This document shows, piece after piece, positions 48,689-58,361 of a stretch of 64,000 bases of DNA. Source of the stretch: Pseudarthrobacter sp. W1I19 (GTDB lineage: Bacteria > Actinomycetota > Actinomycetes > Actinomycetales > Micrococcaceae); assembly GCF_030817835.1 (NCBI RefSeq), contig NZ_JAUSZR010000001.1:4464001-4528000 (forward strand). The letters are read 5' to 3'. The position numbers and the translations under genes were made by a program. Under the pieces are notes generated by a model. The model ran no database searches, was not told the origin of the DNA, and saw nothing but the letters and a program-made list of their open reading frames with translations. Position 1 is the first letter of the stretch, and every line of letters starts with the position of its first letter.

Positions 48689-49294
48689 ACACCCCTCATA
48701 GGAAGTGGCCCCCAAGCTGGGCCAGCGTACCCGGCAGTACGTGTCCCGGAAGTCTGACCATGGACCGCTCAAGCGACAAGGGGCGGGTTGCACGGGCGTG
48801 AATGCTGGCTCTACTGGTAAGCGTGCATATTCGATTTCGAACTATTCGCACCACCGTCGTGTTAGGGCACACCCCAACCTGACGTCGGGGGCGCCTGGCC
48901 AGGCAGGATTCGCCTGTCGGTGGAGCTCGGATCGTGTACTCAAACACTTATCGACCCTCAAGAGGTAACATCGCAGCCGCTGCACGAAGCAATTTCTATC
49001 GAGTCCCGATTCTTTGGACTTTTTCGATGATTCTCGGGCTACCGCACCCCGGTTCGCTGCCCCTCCCACTGTCAGGCTGGGATCTGAGAACATCATGAGC
49101 CACTGCCAATAAAACAGAATTTCGAGCTGTTCTGACACCAACCGAGATCTCCTACAATTTCTGCTCCCGTTAGCATAACTCGATGGCTACTTGACCGAAT
49201 GTCCGTTATAGGCGTTCGAAAATGGGCGGGGGGTGCCGCAGAAGAGCTGTTTCCGGCATCAGGACCGGAGTATTTCACCCCCCAAATCCTGCAG
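48689..49294. other. stretch without a supported gene
   Basis: About 600 bases, less GC-rich than its surroundings, with no convincing frame. It may be debris together with the downstream mobile-element fragment. Confidence 0.45.
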
Positions 49295-49470
49295 TCAGAA
49301 CTGGTCTGTCACCGCCCGGTTCACGGCGGCGACGTCGAGAAAAGCAGGGTCGAAAGGCCCATCCGATCCGGTCATTTCGGCCACTCAGGAGGCTTGTTCG
49401 GCGTGGTTCGGATGCGACGGATCGGCCAGGAGGTCCATGATCTCCTCATATCCAGGAACTCCTCCGGAGG
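49295..49470 (-). pseudogene. pRiA4b ORF-3-like C-terminal remnant
   Basis: Minus-strand frame GGVPGYEEIMDLLADPSHPNHAEQAS, stop, then VAEMTGSDGPFDPAFLDV and AAVNRAV. Written without the stop, this is the typical C-terminus of pRiA4b ORF-3-like proteins (G-Y-x-E, L-A-D-P-x-H-x-E-H, F-D-P-x-x-F-D-x-x-x-V-N). These genes often travel with IS1096-type and other mobile elements. Only about 55 codons remain, with an internal stop at 49385, next to the ROK gene. Confidence 0.7.
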
Positions 49471-49495
49471 TCCTATTGGGTGAGAGTCGAGAGGG

Positions 49496-50701
49496 TCAGG
49501 ATCGGGCGGCCCGCGGGAGGAACGCGTTAGGTTCGGCCTTGACTTGTGTCAGTGCGGACTCGATGGCGCCTTTGACCACGACCTCGGCCCCGAAGGTGCT
49601 CGCAATGAGTTCCGGGAGCGGTAAACCGGTGTCGGTGGGAAGCAGGCTGCGTGCGTGTTCCAGGACAGGTTCGATGGCCAGTGAGATGCCGCCCGCGATG
49701 ACTACCCGCTCAATGTCCAGGAGGCTGGAGAGCACCACCGCAATCCGCGCCAGCCGGGCGCCGAGCCGGGCGATGATGTCCTCGGCAAACGGATCCCCCT
49801 CACGGGCGGCCTGGAACACGTCCTCCGCGTTGATTTCCCCCTCGGGCATCTGCCGCAGCATGGTTTGTCCCTCGTAGGAATGAATCCGCGAGCGTGCCCA
49901 CTTCCGGGCAAGTGCTCCAAACCCGTCCGCACCCCCTTCGTCGGGCACGAACTTGCCGGCGGTCAGCGTATCGAGGAACCGCATTTCCCCAGCGCCGCCC
50001 CGAGGCCCCCGCAGCAAGCGCCCATCGACAATCAGGCCAGCACCGAACCGCTCCCCCGTCAACAGTGTTGCCTGGTTGGCTGACGGCTCGTGTGCGCGTT
50101 CGGCAACAGCCGCCAGGTTGGCATCATTCTCGACGACGACCCTTCCGTGAAGATGCGACGCAAAGCCGGAATTCATCAAGTGCCAGAATTCTCCCTCAGG
50201 AGACATGCCGTCAGCGTCGATCGGAGCGGGAACGCCGACGACTGTCAGTAAGACGTCGTCGAGGTCGCGACCGACGTCGTGGAGGGTCAGACGGATCAGC
50301 TCCCGTGCACTCTCACCGCGGCCCGCGCGTCCCAGCGCATGCGAGTCAACGCTCTGGCGACGGGTGCCCAGCTCACGACCCCGCAGGTCCGCGACCGTGG
50401 CTGTGAAGGAGGTCTCCCCGGCGTCCAGCCCGACAACAACACCGGCAGCCTCGCGCAATTGGTAGCGCCGGGCCGGGCGGCCCTTGTACGTGCTGCCCGC
50501 AGCCGGAGCGTCATCCACTTCCTCCAGCCATCCGGCGTCAACCAGGCCATCGCAAACGCCGAGCACCGTGGCGCGCGTCAGCCCAGTCACGGCCATGGCC
50601 TCTCCAGCTGTGAACACTTGCTCCTGGAGAGCGAAGCGCAGCAACGCATTGGAGTTGATCTGCCGCAAAAGCTGCGTCGATCTCGCCGTGGTCTCATTCA
50701 T
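49496..50701 (-). CDS. ROK-family transcriptional repressor of the sugar operon
   Basis: 401 residues. N-terminal winged helix (NALLRFALQEQVFTAGEAMA, VTGLTRATVLGVCDGLVDAG), then a ROK fold with the sugar/ATP-site motifs VVVGLDAGETSFTATVADL, VENDANLAAVAER and GAGLIVDGRLLRGPRGGAGE. The zinc-site cysteines typical of active ROK kinases are not seen, as is usual in ROK regulators. It is divergent from the ABC importer operon with a 90-base promoter region and should repress it until a sugar or sugar phosphate binds. Confidence 0.9.
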   Translation of the reverse strand: MNETTARSTQLLRQINSNALLRFALQEQVFTAGEAMAVTGLTRATVLGVCDGLVDAGWLEEVDDAPAAGSTYKGRPARRYQLREAAGVVVGLDAGETSFTATVADLRGRELGTRRQSVDSHALGRAGRGESARELIRLTLHDVGRDLDDVLLTVVGVPAPIDADGMSPEGEFWHLMNSGFASHLHGRVVVENDANLAAVAERAHEPSANQATLLTGERFGAGLIVDGRLLRGPRGGAGEMRFLDTLTAGKFVPDEGGADGFGALARKWARSRIHSYEGQTMLRQMPEGEINAEDVFQAAREGDPFAEDIIARLGARLARIAVVLSSLLDIERVVIAGGISLAIEPVLEHARSLLPTDTGLPLPELIASTFGAEVVVKGAIESALTQVKAEPNAFLPRAARS

Positions 50702-50733
50702 CCCTTGACGATATCGCCTCTATCCCTCATCCT

Positions 50734-50769
50734 CGTATAGGACCTAAATATAAGATCCATATAAATACG
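50734..50769. promoter_or_regulatory. AT-rich imperfect palindrome between the ROK and ABC genes
   Basis: CGTAT ... ATACG flank AGGACCT-AAATATA-AGATCC. It lies centrally between the divergent starts, where a ROK operator with an AT-rich centre is expected. Confidence 0.45.
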
Positions 50770-50791
50770 AAGTGAGACCCTTGAGGAGCCG

Positions 50792-52069
50792 ATGTTGCCA
50801 CCTTTGACGTCCATAGGGACGCGAGTCTCCCGAAGGACTTTCCTTACTGTTGCCGGAGGCGCATTGACCGCTTTCGGCTTGGCCGGTTGTGCCCCGGGAG
50901 GTACACGTCCCACCGTTACGTTCCACCAGTCAAAACCGGAAGCGGTGCCCTACTTCCGCGATCTGGCAGCGGAATTTTCCGCTTCGCAGGACCGGGTCCG
51001 CGTTCTGCACGACATGGCGACAAATCTTTCCGCCAGCTTTGTGCGCAGCAGCCCGCCCGATCTCGGTTGCCTCAACTACAACCTTGAGATGGCCCGATTC
51101 ATGGAGCGCGGGGCACTCTCGGACCTTTCCGACCTCCCGGCAGCAGCTTCCATCCGGGACGACGTTCTGGACCTCACGAACTGGTACCCCACCTACCCAG
51201 GCCGTACGAGCGTCATCCCCTACTCGGTCATGGCCGCCTCCGTCATCTACAACCGCCGCATCTTCGAGCAGAACGGGCTGGCCGTCCCGACCACCTGGGA
51301 AGAACTGATCGAGGTATGTGAGGTACTCAAAGCAGCCGGCATCACTCCGATCTACGGCACTTTCCGCGACCCCTGGACGATCGCGCAGGGCCTGTTCGAC
51401 TACACGGTGGGCGGCATGGTCAACGTGCGCGACTTCTACAAGAAAATGCATGAGATTGGCGAGAAGGTCGGACCGGATTCCGAAGTATCGTTCCAGAAAA
51501 CGATGCTTGAGCCGGTGCAGCGCATGGTCCAGCTGACGAAATACATCAACCCCGATGCATCCAGCCGCGGCTATGGGGACGGCAACACTGCCATGGCCCA
51601 GGGGCAGGCGGCAATGTACTTCCAGGGGCCGTGGGCCTTCGGGGAAATTGAAAAGGCCGGCACGGATGTGGATCTCGGCACCTTCCCGCTGCCGATGACC
51701 AGCGACCCCGCCGACCTGAAGGTCCGCGTCAACATCGACCTTTCGCTGTGGGTTCCCGAAGTCGCCAACGCCCAGGAAGGCGCCCGGAACTTCCTTCAAT
51801 ACCTCATGCAGCCGGAGATCCAGAACTCCTACAACGCAGAATTCCTGGGATTCGGCACGACCAAGGACGCACCCACGGTGACAGACCCCCGAATCGTCGA
51901 GATGCAGAAGTACTACGACGAGGGCCGCTTCTACATGGGCGCCTCACAGTTCATACCGAACTCGATTCCCGCCGCCAACTACCTCCAGTCGATCATCGGT
52001 GGCGCCGACGCCGAAAGCACGTTGCGCCGGATCGACGCCGACTGGGCGCGACTGGCCTTCCGCGCGTGA
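50792..52069 (+). CDS. ABC transporter sugar-binding lipoprotein
   Basis: 425 residues. The N-terminus has a twin-arginine-like SRRTFLTVAGGALTAFG followed by lipobox LAGC, so export through Tat and lipid anchoring are likely. The rest follows family 1 extracellular solute-binding proteins (YFRDLAAEFSASQDRVRVLH, YNRRIFEQNGLAVPTTWEEL, GNTAMAQGQAAMYFQGPWAF). It delivers a sugar to the two permeases encoded next. The ATG at 50792 has GAGGAG upstream. The downstream GH13 enzyme suggests an alpha-glucoside ligand. Confidence 0.9.
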   Translation: MLPPLTSIGTRVSRRTFLTVAGGALTAFGLAGCAPGGTRPTVTFHQSKPEAVPYFRDLAAEFSASQDRVRVLHDMATNLSASFVRSSPPDLGCLNYNLEMARFMERGALSDLSDLPAAASIRDDVLDLTNWYPTYPGRTSVIPYSVMAASVIYNRRIFEQNGLAVPTTWEELIEVCEVLKAAGITPIYGTFRDPWTIAQGLFDYTVGGMVNVRDFYKKMHEIGEKVGPDSEVSFQKTMLEPVQRMVQLTKYINPDASSRGYGDGNTAMAQGQAAMYFQGPWAFGEIEKAGTDVDLGTFPLPMTSDPADLKVRVNIDLSLWVPEVANAQEGARNFLQYLMQPEIQNSYNAEFLGFGTTKDAPTVTDPRIVEMQKYYDEGRFYMGASQFIPNSIPAANYLQSIIGGADAESTLRRIDADWARLAFRA

Positions 52070-52105
52070 TCACTTCCGTTCCAATGCACGAAACGAGGAC
52101 CCTTC

Positions 52106-53044
52106 ATGTCATCGACGACTAAGCCTTCCACTGGAGCGGTGGTGACGGCCCCGGCAGCGCCCAGAGCGACAAAAGCGCGCAAGAGCCGCCTCGATCCGCT
52201 CTACTACTTTTTCCTGTTCCCCGCGCTGGCGATTTTCACCCTCGCCGTCACACTGCCGGCCGTACTTGGGTTCGTCTACAGCTTCACAAACTCTGTTGGC
52301 TTCGGCGACTTCGACTTCATCGGCATCCGAAACTTCATCGCTGTCTTCCAGGATGAGGGAGTCCTCAGCGCCTACAGCTTCACGCTCGGCTTTGCGCTCG
52401 TGACCGTCATCGTCGTCAACGCCCTGGCCTTCCTCCTGGCGCTGGGACTCACATCCCGTGTCCGCTTCCGCGCTGCACTGCGCACGGTATTCGTGATCCC
52501 CATGGTGATCTCCGGCATCGTCATCGCGTTCGTCTTCCAATACCTCTTCTCCAACTCGCTGCCACTCCTGGGCCAAAACCTTGGAATCGAACCGCTGGCG
52601 ACAAGCATCCTTGCCAACCCCGACCTGGCGTGGCTGGCGATCGTCGTCGTCACCGCGTGGCAGTCCATTCCGAGTGCGATGCTGATCTACATCGCAGGGC
52701 TCCTCACGGTTCCCGCCGAGGTTTACGAGGCAAGCTCCCTCGACGGAGCATCGCCCTGGCACAACCTGCGGCACATCACCCTGCCGCTCGTGGCCGGGTA
52801 CGCAGTGATCAATATGGTCCTTGGCTTCAAGAACTACCTCAACGCCTACGACATCATCGTCGGCCTTACCGACGGCGGCCCCGGCGTCGCCACACGCAGC
52901 GTTGCGATGTCGATCTTCCGCGGCTTTGAAGGCGGAGACTACGCATACCAGATGGCCAACGCCGTGATCTTCTTCCTCATCAGCATCGTTATCGCACTTA
53001 TCCAGCTTCGCTTCACACGTGGCAAAGGAGGGATCGCAGCATGA
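52106..53044 (+). CDS. ABC sugar permease (MalF type)
   Basis: 312 residues with six predicted helices. The EAA loop reads AEVYEASSLDGASPWHNLRH followed by ITLPLV. The N-terminus is cytoplasmic and basic (RATKARKSRLDPLYYF). It forms the channel with the next gene product. Its end overlaps the start of that gene by four bases (ATGA). The ATP-binding subunit is not encoded here, so a shared MsiK-like ATPase is presumed, as in many actinobacteria. Confidence 0.92.
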   Translation: MSSTTKPSTGAVVTAPAAPRATKARKSRLDPLYYFFLFPALAIFTLAVTLPAVLGFVYSFTNSVGFGDFDFIGIRNFIAVFQDEGVLSAYSFTLGFALVTVIVVNALAFLLALGLTSRVRFRAALRTVFVIPMVISGIVIAFVFQYLFSNSLPLLGQNLGIEPLATSILANPDLAWLAIVVVTAWQSIPSAMLIYIAGLLTVPAEVYEASSLDGASPWHNLRHITLPLVAGYAVINMVLGFKNYLNAYDIIVGLTDGGPGVATRSVAMSIFRGFEGGDYAYQMANAVIFFLISIVIALIQLRFTRGKGGIAA

Positions 53045-53931
53045 GCAGCGCACCCAGCACTATCCCGGCAGGACCCACGGCAGCGGGGAAGAAACATCGG
53101 GTCCGCGGCCACCAGGAGCGCAGCAACTGGCCCGCCACCATCGTCCTCATCGTCTGCACGCTCAGCGTGCTCGTCCCGCTCTACGTCACTATCAGCATGG
53201 CGTTCAAAACCACCGGCCAGGCGGTGGACGGCAACGCCTTCTCGCTGCCCAGCCCCCTGACCTTCGATAGTTTCGTCCAGGCATGGACGCTCACCAACTT
53301 CCCCCGCGGCTTCGCGATCTCCGTATTCGTGTCCGTGACCGCCGTCGCGGGGGAAATTATCGTGTCGGCGCTGGCAGCCTACGCGATCGTCCGCAACTGG
53401 GACCGCCGGCTCTTCCGCTGGTCCTTCTTCTACCTGCTCGCGGCAATGTTCATCCCGTTCCCCGTGGTGGCACTACCGCAGATCCAGCTCACCGGCCTCC
53501 TCGGGCTGGACAACCCACTCGGAGTCGCAATCCTGCACATCGTGTTTGCCCTGGCGTTCAACACCATGCTTTTTACCGCATTCCTGCGCTCCATCCCGCT
53601 GGAACTGGAGGAAAGCATGCGCATCGACGGCGCCGGCACGTGGCAGGTGTTTTGGCGGCTCATCTTCCCCCTGCTGGGACCCATGAGTGCAACGGTGGGC
53701 ATCTTCGCTTTCATCGCCTCCTGGAACGACTTCATGATGCCGTCACTCATCATCTCCGACCCGGAACTGCAGACGCTCCCGGTGCTGCAGAAGATCTTCC
53801 AGACACAGTTCAGCAACAGCTACAACGTCGCCTTCGCCTCGTACCTGATGGCCATGGCGCCCGCAATTGTCGTCTACCTGTTTACCCAGCGCTGGGTCAT
53901 GTCCGGCCTGACCCAGGGCGCCGTCAAGTGA
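53041..53931 (+). CDS. ABC sugar permease (MalG type)
   Basis: 296 residues with six predicted helices and the EAA loop ELEESMRIDGAGTWQVFWRL followed by IFPLLGP. The C-terminal end (FTQRWVMSGLTQGAVK) is the usual MalG-like tail. It pairs with the preceding permease. Its stop is overlapped by, or close to, the start of the glucosidase gene, so the operon continues without a gap. Confidence 0.92.
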   Translation: MSSAPSTIPAGPTAAGKKHRVRGHQERSNWPATIVLIVCTLSVLVPLYVTISMAFKTTGQAVDGNAFSLPSPLTFDSFVQAWTLTNFPRGFAISVFVSVTAVAGEIIVSALAAYAIVRNWDRRLFRWSFFYLLAAMFIPFPVVALPQIQLTGLLGLDNPLGVAILHIVFALAFNTMLFTAFLRSIPLELEESMRIDGAGTWQVFWRLIFPLLGPMSATVGIFAFIASWNDFMMPSLIISDPELQTLPVLQKIFQTQFSNSYNVAFASYLMAMAPAIVVYLFTQRWVMSGLTQGAVK

Positions 53932-53978
53932 CCCAAGCCGCGAACCCCACCACTCAGAAAAAAGTAAAGGACCCAGTC

Positions 53979-55697
53979 TTGCCCTCCATCATTACCAAGG
54001 CAACCAGCACCGAGCCCAAGAACATGGCCGACCCCACCTGGTGGCGCCAGGCCTCGGTCTACCAGATCTACCCCCGCAGCTTCTCAGACTCCAACGGCGA
54101 CGGCATCGGCGACATCAACGGCATCACCGCCAAGGTCCCATACCTGAAGTCCCTAGGTATCGACGCGGTCTGGCTGAGCCCCTTCTACCCTTCAGCCCTC
54201 GCCGACGGCGGCTACGACGTGGACGAGTACCGTAACGTTGATCCGCGGCTCGGCACGCTGGAGGACTTCAACGACATGGCTTGCGCCCTGCACGCCGCGG
54301 GCATCAAGCTGATTGTGGACATCGTCCCCAACCACTCCTCGAACCGCCACGATTGGTTCCGGGAAGCCCTCGCCTCGCCCAAGGGATCCCCGGCCCGCGA
54401 CCGCTACATCTTCCGGGACGGGCTCGGCGAAAACGGTGCACTGCCGCCGTCGGACTGGGACTCCGTGTTCGGGGGGCCCGCGTGGGAACGCGTCACAGAA
54501 TCCGACGGAACCCCGGGGCAGTGGTACATGCACATCTTCGCCAAGGAACAGCCGGACTTTAACTGGGACAACCCCGAGATCCGCGAGGACTTCCTGAAGA
54601 CCCTGCGCTTTTGGTCCGACCGGGGCGTGGACGGTTTCCGCATCGACGTCGCCCATGCCTTGACCAAGAACCTCGAAGAGTCCCTGCCCACCAAGGCTGA
54701 TCTCGAAGCCCAGGGCGAGGCGCTCTACCTTGCCGGTGCGCATCCGTACTGGGACCGCGACGAAGTCCACGAGATCTACGCCGAGTGGCGCAAGGTCTTC
54801 AACGAATACAACCCGCCGCGCACCGCCGTTGCCGAAGCCTGGGTCCACTCGGACCGCCGCGCCCGCTACGCCAGCCCGGAGGGCCTTGGCCAGGCGTTCA
54901 ACTTCGACCTGCTCCAAGCAGACTTCGACGGCGCCCAGTTCCGGAAAATAATCACCAAGAACCTCGCCGAGGCTGACGCCTCAGGCGCTTCCTCCACCTG
55001 GGTGTTCTCCAACCACGACGTCGTCCGGCACGCCACCCGCTACGGGCTTCCCGTATCCGGGCCTTCGGCCGAGGGCGAGATCATGGCCGGCCAAGCCGGT
55101 CAGAAGTGGCTGCTCGCCGGCGGCAAGCAGGAAGACGTCGACGTCGAACTCGGCCTGCGCCGCGCCCGCGCCGCATCTTTGCTGATGTTCGCCCTTCCAG
55201 GCTCCGCGTACCTCTACCAAGGCGAGGAACTGGGCCTGCAGGAAGTCGGCAGCGAAATCCCCGACTCCGAGCGTCAAGACCCGGCCTTCTTCCGCAACAA
55301 AGGCGTGGAAATCGGCCGCGACGGCTGCCGCGTCCCGTTACCCTGGACAGCCTCGGGCAACTCGTTCGGATTCGGCACAGGTGGCGCCCACTTGCCGCAG
55401 CCCGAATGGTTCGCCAGCTACTCAGTGGAAGCCCAGGAAGCTCAGGAAGACTCAACTCTATCCCTCTACCGCCAGGCGCTGACCCTACGGTCACATCTGC
55501 AAACAACCGAAGCGCTGGAATGGCTGGAGACCGGCCGGACCGACGTCGTAGCCTTCCGGCGCCCCAACGGCTGGGCCTCCGTAACGAACTTCGGCACGGA
55601 AGCCTTCGAACTGCCCGCCGGCAAGGTACTGGTCTCCAGTTCACCGCTCAAGGCAGATTCCCTGCCCGGAGCGACCACTGCCTGGCTCCAGGCCTAG
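53979..55697 (+). CDS. GH13 alpha-glucosidase
   Basis: About 572 residues from a TTG with AAAGGA eight bases upstream; GTG 53928 and ATG 54024 are alternatives. The TIM barrel carries all GH13 regions: VDIVPNHSS (I), GFRIDVAHA with the nucleophile Asp (II), VAEAWV with the acid Glu (III) and FSNHDVVRH (IV). The opening WWRQASVYQIYPRSFSDSNG is typical of oligo-1,6-/alpha-glucosidases. There is no signal peptide, so it acts in the cytoplasm on sugars taken up by the preceding ABC importer, releasing glucose. The frame extends far upstream, antisense-like, into the permease gene, which is not coding. Confidence 0.9.
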   Translation: MPSIITKATSTEPKNMADPTWWRQASVYQIYPRSFSDSNGDGIGDINGITAKVPYLKSLGIDAVWLSPFYPSALADGGYDVDEYRNVDPRLGTLEDFNDMACALHAAGIKLIVDIVPNHSSNRHDWFREALASPKGSPARDRYIFRDGLGENGALPPSDWDSVFGGPAWERVTESDGTPGQWYMHIFAKEQPDFNWDNPEIREDFLKTLRFWSDRGVDGFRIDVAHALTKNLEESLPTKADLEAQGEALYLAGAHPYWDRDEVHEIYAEWRKVFNEYNPPRTAVAEAWVHSDRRARYASPEGLGQAFNFDLLQADFDGAQFRKIITKNLAEADASGASSTWVFSNHDVVRHATRYGLPVSGPSAEGEIMAGQAGQKWLLAGGKQEDVDVELGLRRARAASLLMFALPGSAYLYQGEELGLQEVGSEIPDSERQDPAFFRNKGVEIGRDGCRVPLPWTASGNSFGFGTGGAHLPQPEWFASYSVEAQEAQEDSTLSLYRQALTLRSHLQTTEALEWLETGRTDVVAFRRPNGWASVTNFGTEAFELPAGKVLVSSSPLKADSLPGATTAWLQA

Positions 55698-55710
55698 CTT
55701 GACCCTGCAA

Positions 55711-55748
55711 GGAGATGCCCCAGGCGCTCGGGCGCCGGGGGCATCTCC
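55711..55748 (+). terminator. terminator of the sugar operon
   Basis: GGAGATGCCCC pairs with GGGGCATCTCC, with an inner GGCGC-TCG-GCGCC; a strong hairpin 14 bases after the glucosidase stop. Confidence 0.8.
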
Positions 55749-55907
55749 CTGGTAATCAGCACATCGATCGGGCTTGCATCACTCGCAGATTCTCCCCTTC
55801 ACAGACCATTGCGGCTTGCTGCTCGTCGAGTTTGAAAGTTCGACGCCCCGACTCCGCGGAACTGGGCCCCTCCGGTCATGACCCCATAACTATGCAAAGG
55901 AAACGTG

Positions 55908-56814
55908 ATGACACGACCCGCGACCGCTACCACCAACGTGCCGTCCGGACTGAATTTCCGGATAGGAATCGATGTCGGCGGTACGTGGATCAAGGGTGCA
56001 ACCATCAACATGAGGAGCGGTACCCCGGTCGGCGGCGTCCGTCACCTCCGGACCTGCCTCCGGCACGGTGGATGCAGTCGCAGACACCCTGAAGCAGCTC
56101 ATCGATGAGCTCGGATCCGAAAGCATTGGGCATACCGACCCTGCTGTCGGGGTGGCTATACCTTCGATAGTCCAGCATGGAGTGGCCATGTCGGCAGCAA
56201 ACATGGACGACACCTGGATCGGACTGGATGTTCAGGCTTACCTGCGGGAACGTCTTGGTCGACCTGTTTGCGTGGTGAATGACGCTGACGCAGCTGGTAT
56301 GGCAGAAACCCATTACGGCGTTGGGAAGGACAAACACGGCGTTGTCCTGGTCCTAACGTTGGGAACAGGCATCGGATCAGCACTCGTAGTTGATGGAAAG
56401 CTAATACCCAATTTTGAGCTGGGACATCTGGAAATCGACGGCTATAAAGCAGAATCCCGGGCATCGGCACTCGCCCGCGAAAATGAAGGCCTTAGCTGGA
56501 TGGAGTACGCCGACCGGCTGCAACAGTACCTGTCACATGTGGAGTTCCTCTTCTCACCTGACCTGATCATCATCGGTGGGGGAATTTCAGCATGCAGCAA
56601 CGAATACCTGCCACACCTGTCACTACGCGCCCCGGTGATCCCGGCCAGCTTGGAAAACTCTGCGGGCGTCGTGGGTGCTGCCTTACAAGCAACGATAACC
56701 AGCCACCCCAATCACTTCGGCAACCCAGGCCGAAGGACCCGGCTGAACTCCACCGCAACGCCTCCAGCACCCCGGCTGCTGCCAGCCTGTTCTCTGACCT
56801 TCCCATCAGCCTGA
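55908..56814 (+). pseudogene. polyphosphate-glucokinase-like ROK kinase, frameshifted
   Basis: Starts with AAAGGAAA and ATG, then FRIGIDVGGTWIKGATINMR (ROK phosphate-binding motif). The first frame ends at 56108. The second frame, from about 56050, continues SGTVDAVADTLKQLIDEL, AVGVAIPSIVQHGVAMSAAN, VCVVNDADAAGMAETHYG, LTLGTGIGSALVVDGKLIPN, GHLEIDGYKAESRASALARE and FSPDLIIIGGGIS, the body of a PPGK. A one-base change near 56030-56050 breaks it. PPGK phosphorylates glucose with polyphosphate or ATP, fitting the preceding glucosidase operon. Confidence 0.8.
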
Positions 56815-57134
56815 GCTACACCCAACCTGACGTCAGGCGAGCAGCGAGCCAACGTCAGAATAGGACCCATTCGCGAGTTTCCAGACAGAGCACTTACGGG
56901 GTCATAGGACCCATCCTGACAACGGTCGGCACAGGAGGCTTGAGTGGCGGATGAACAGATGGGTTCCACCAGGGGTCAGCGCGCGCGCCTGGATTTGAGA
57001 GTGCCTTTAATTAGGAACGTCAGTGCGGGCATCACATCGGCCAGGCAACTCCTACGGGAATCAGCTGGGAAGGCCGTACATCGGCTCCCCCGCCAGCCAG
57101 AGGTTGGGGTGAGCCGCTCCGGGAAAACACAACC
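56815..57134. other. gene-free stretch
   Basis: About 320 bases after the glucokinase-like gene; no frame is convincing. The promoter of the dehydratase lies at its right end. Confidence 0.45.
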
Positions 57135-57149
57135 ACTTGTAATACAAGT
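57135..57149. promoter_or_regulatory. FadR-type operator before the dehydratase
   Basis: ACTTGTAATACAAGT, a perfect palindrome that contains TTGTAATACAA and fits the FadR-subfamily consensus TNGTNNNACNA. It lies 60 bases before the dehydratase start, and a FadR-type regulator is encoded downstream. Confidence 0.78.
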
Positions 57150-57209
57150 AAGCAACTTATATCCTAAGACTGTGGGCGAAGGAGCCCAGCCCCGCCTTTA
57201 GGAGAATCC

Positions 57210-58337
57210 ATGAGCAGCGTCGATCTGATCCGGCACGTCAAACTGTCCACCGCCCGCCTTCCCCTCTCAGTCCCCATCAGCGATGCCAAAGTCTTCACGG
57301 GCCGGCAGAAGCCCATGACGGAGGTGGTTTTCCTCTTTGCCGAGATCACCACCGAACTGGGACACACCGGCGTCGGCTTCAGCTACTCCAAGCGCGCCGG
57401 CGGCCCCGCCCAGTACGCCCACGCCAAGGAAGTGGCCGAGGGCGTCATCGGCGAGGACCCCAACGACATCGCCAAGATCTATACCAAACTGCTCTGGGCA
57501 GGCGCCTCGGTGGGCCGTTCCGGCGTCGCCACCCAGGCCCTCGCCGCCATCGACATCGCCCTCTACGACCTCAAAGCCAAACGGGCGGGCCTGTCCCTGG
57601 CCAAGTTCCTCGGCTCCCACCGTGACTCGGTCCAGACCTACAACACCTCCGGCGGCTTCCTCAACGCCAGCCTCGAAGAGGTCAAGGCCCGCGCCACCCA
57701 GTCCCTCGAAGAAGGCATTGGCGGCATCAAGATCAAGGTCGGCCTCCCGGACAGCAAAGAAGACCTGCGCCGGGTCGCCGGCATCCGCGAACACATCGGC
57801 TGGGACGTCCCGCTCATGGTGGATGCCAACCAGCAGTGGGACCGCGCCACCGCCCTGCGGATGGGTCGACAGCTCGAGGAATTCAACCTCATCTGGATCG
57901 AAGAACCCCTGGACGCCTACGACTTCGAAGGCCACGCACACCTGGCCAACGTCCTGGACACCCCCATCGCCACCGGCGAAATGCTCGCCTCCGTGGCCGA
58001 ACACAAGGGCCTCATCAACGCCAACGGCTGCGACATCATCCAGCCCGACGCACCCCGCGTCGGCGGCATCACCCAGTTCCTCCGCCTCGCAGCCCTCGCC
58101 GACGAACGTGGGCTGGGCCTTGCCCCGCACTTCGCCATGGAAATCCACCTCCACCTCGCCGCCGCCTACCCGCGCGAGCCCTGGGTGGAGCACTTCGACT
58201 GGCTGGACCCGCTGTTCAACGAGCGCCTCGAAACCAAGGACGGCCGCATGATCGTTCCGGACCGCCCGGGCCTCGGCGTTACCCTCAGCGACCAGGCACG
58301 CGCCTGGACCACCGAGTCCGTGGAGTTCGGCGCGTAA
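57210..58337 (+). CDS. enolase-superfamily sugar-acid dehydratase (talarate/galactarate type)
   Basis: 375 residues. The capping domain is followed by the barrel with KIKVG (KxK bases), the metal ligands VDANQQW, IEEPLD and TGEML, the QPDAPRVGGI stretch, and APHFAMEIHLHLAAA with the His of the His-Asp dyad. The end (VEHFDWLDPLFNE) is like L-talarate/galactarate dehydratases of the mandelate racemase subgroup. It would dehydrate a C6 aldaric acid, or another sugar acid, to a 2-keto-3-deoxy product. AGGAG precedes the ATG. A FadR-type operator lies upstream and the FadR-type gene follows 24 bases downstream. Confidence 0.85.
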   Translation: MSSVDLIRHVKLSTARLPLSVPISDAKVFTGRQKPMTEVVFLFAEITTELGHTGVGFSYSKRAGGPAQYAHAKEVAEGVIGEDPNDIAKIYTKLLWAGASVGRSGVATQALAAIDIALYDLKAKRAGLSLAKFLGSHRDSVQTYNTSGGFLNASLEEVKARATQSLEEGIGGIKIKVGLPDSKEDLRRVAGIREHIGWDVPLMVDANQQWDRATALRMGRQLEEFNLIWIEEPLDAYDFEGHAHLANVLDTPIATGEMLASVAEHKGLINANGCDIIQPDAPRVGGITQFLRLAALADERGLGLAPHFAMEIHLHLAAAYPREPWVEHFDWLDPLFNERLETKDGRMIVPDRPGLGVTLSDQARAWTTESVEFGA

Positions 58338-58361
58338 CCCCGAAGCCGTAACCTTGAAACC

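Noticed and set aside
52109-53053. Minus-strand frame of 314 codons
   Set aside because: Antisense to the MalF-type permease; composition is that of a shadow frame.
53283-53978. Long N-terminal extension of the GH13 glucosidase
   Set aside because: It runs through the MalG-type permease gene in another frame and is Arg/His/Pro-rich; a TTG with a good ribosome site lies at 53979.
57267-58193. Minus-strand frame of 308 codons
   Set aside because: Antisense to the enolase-superfamily dehydratase, which has all its catalytic motifs.
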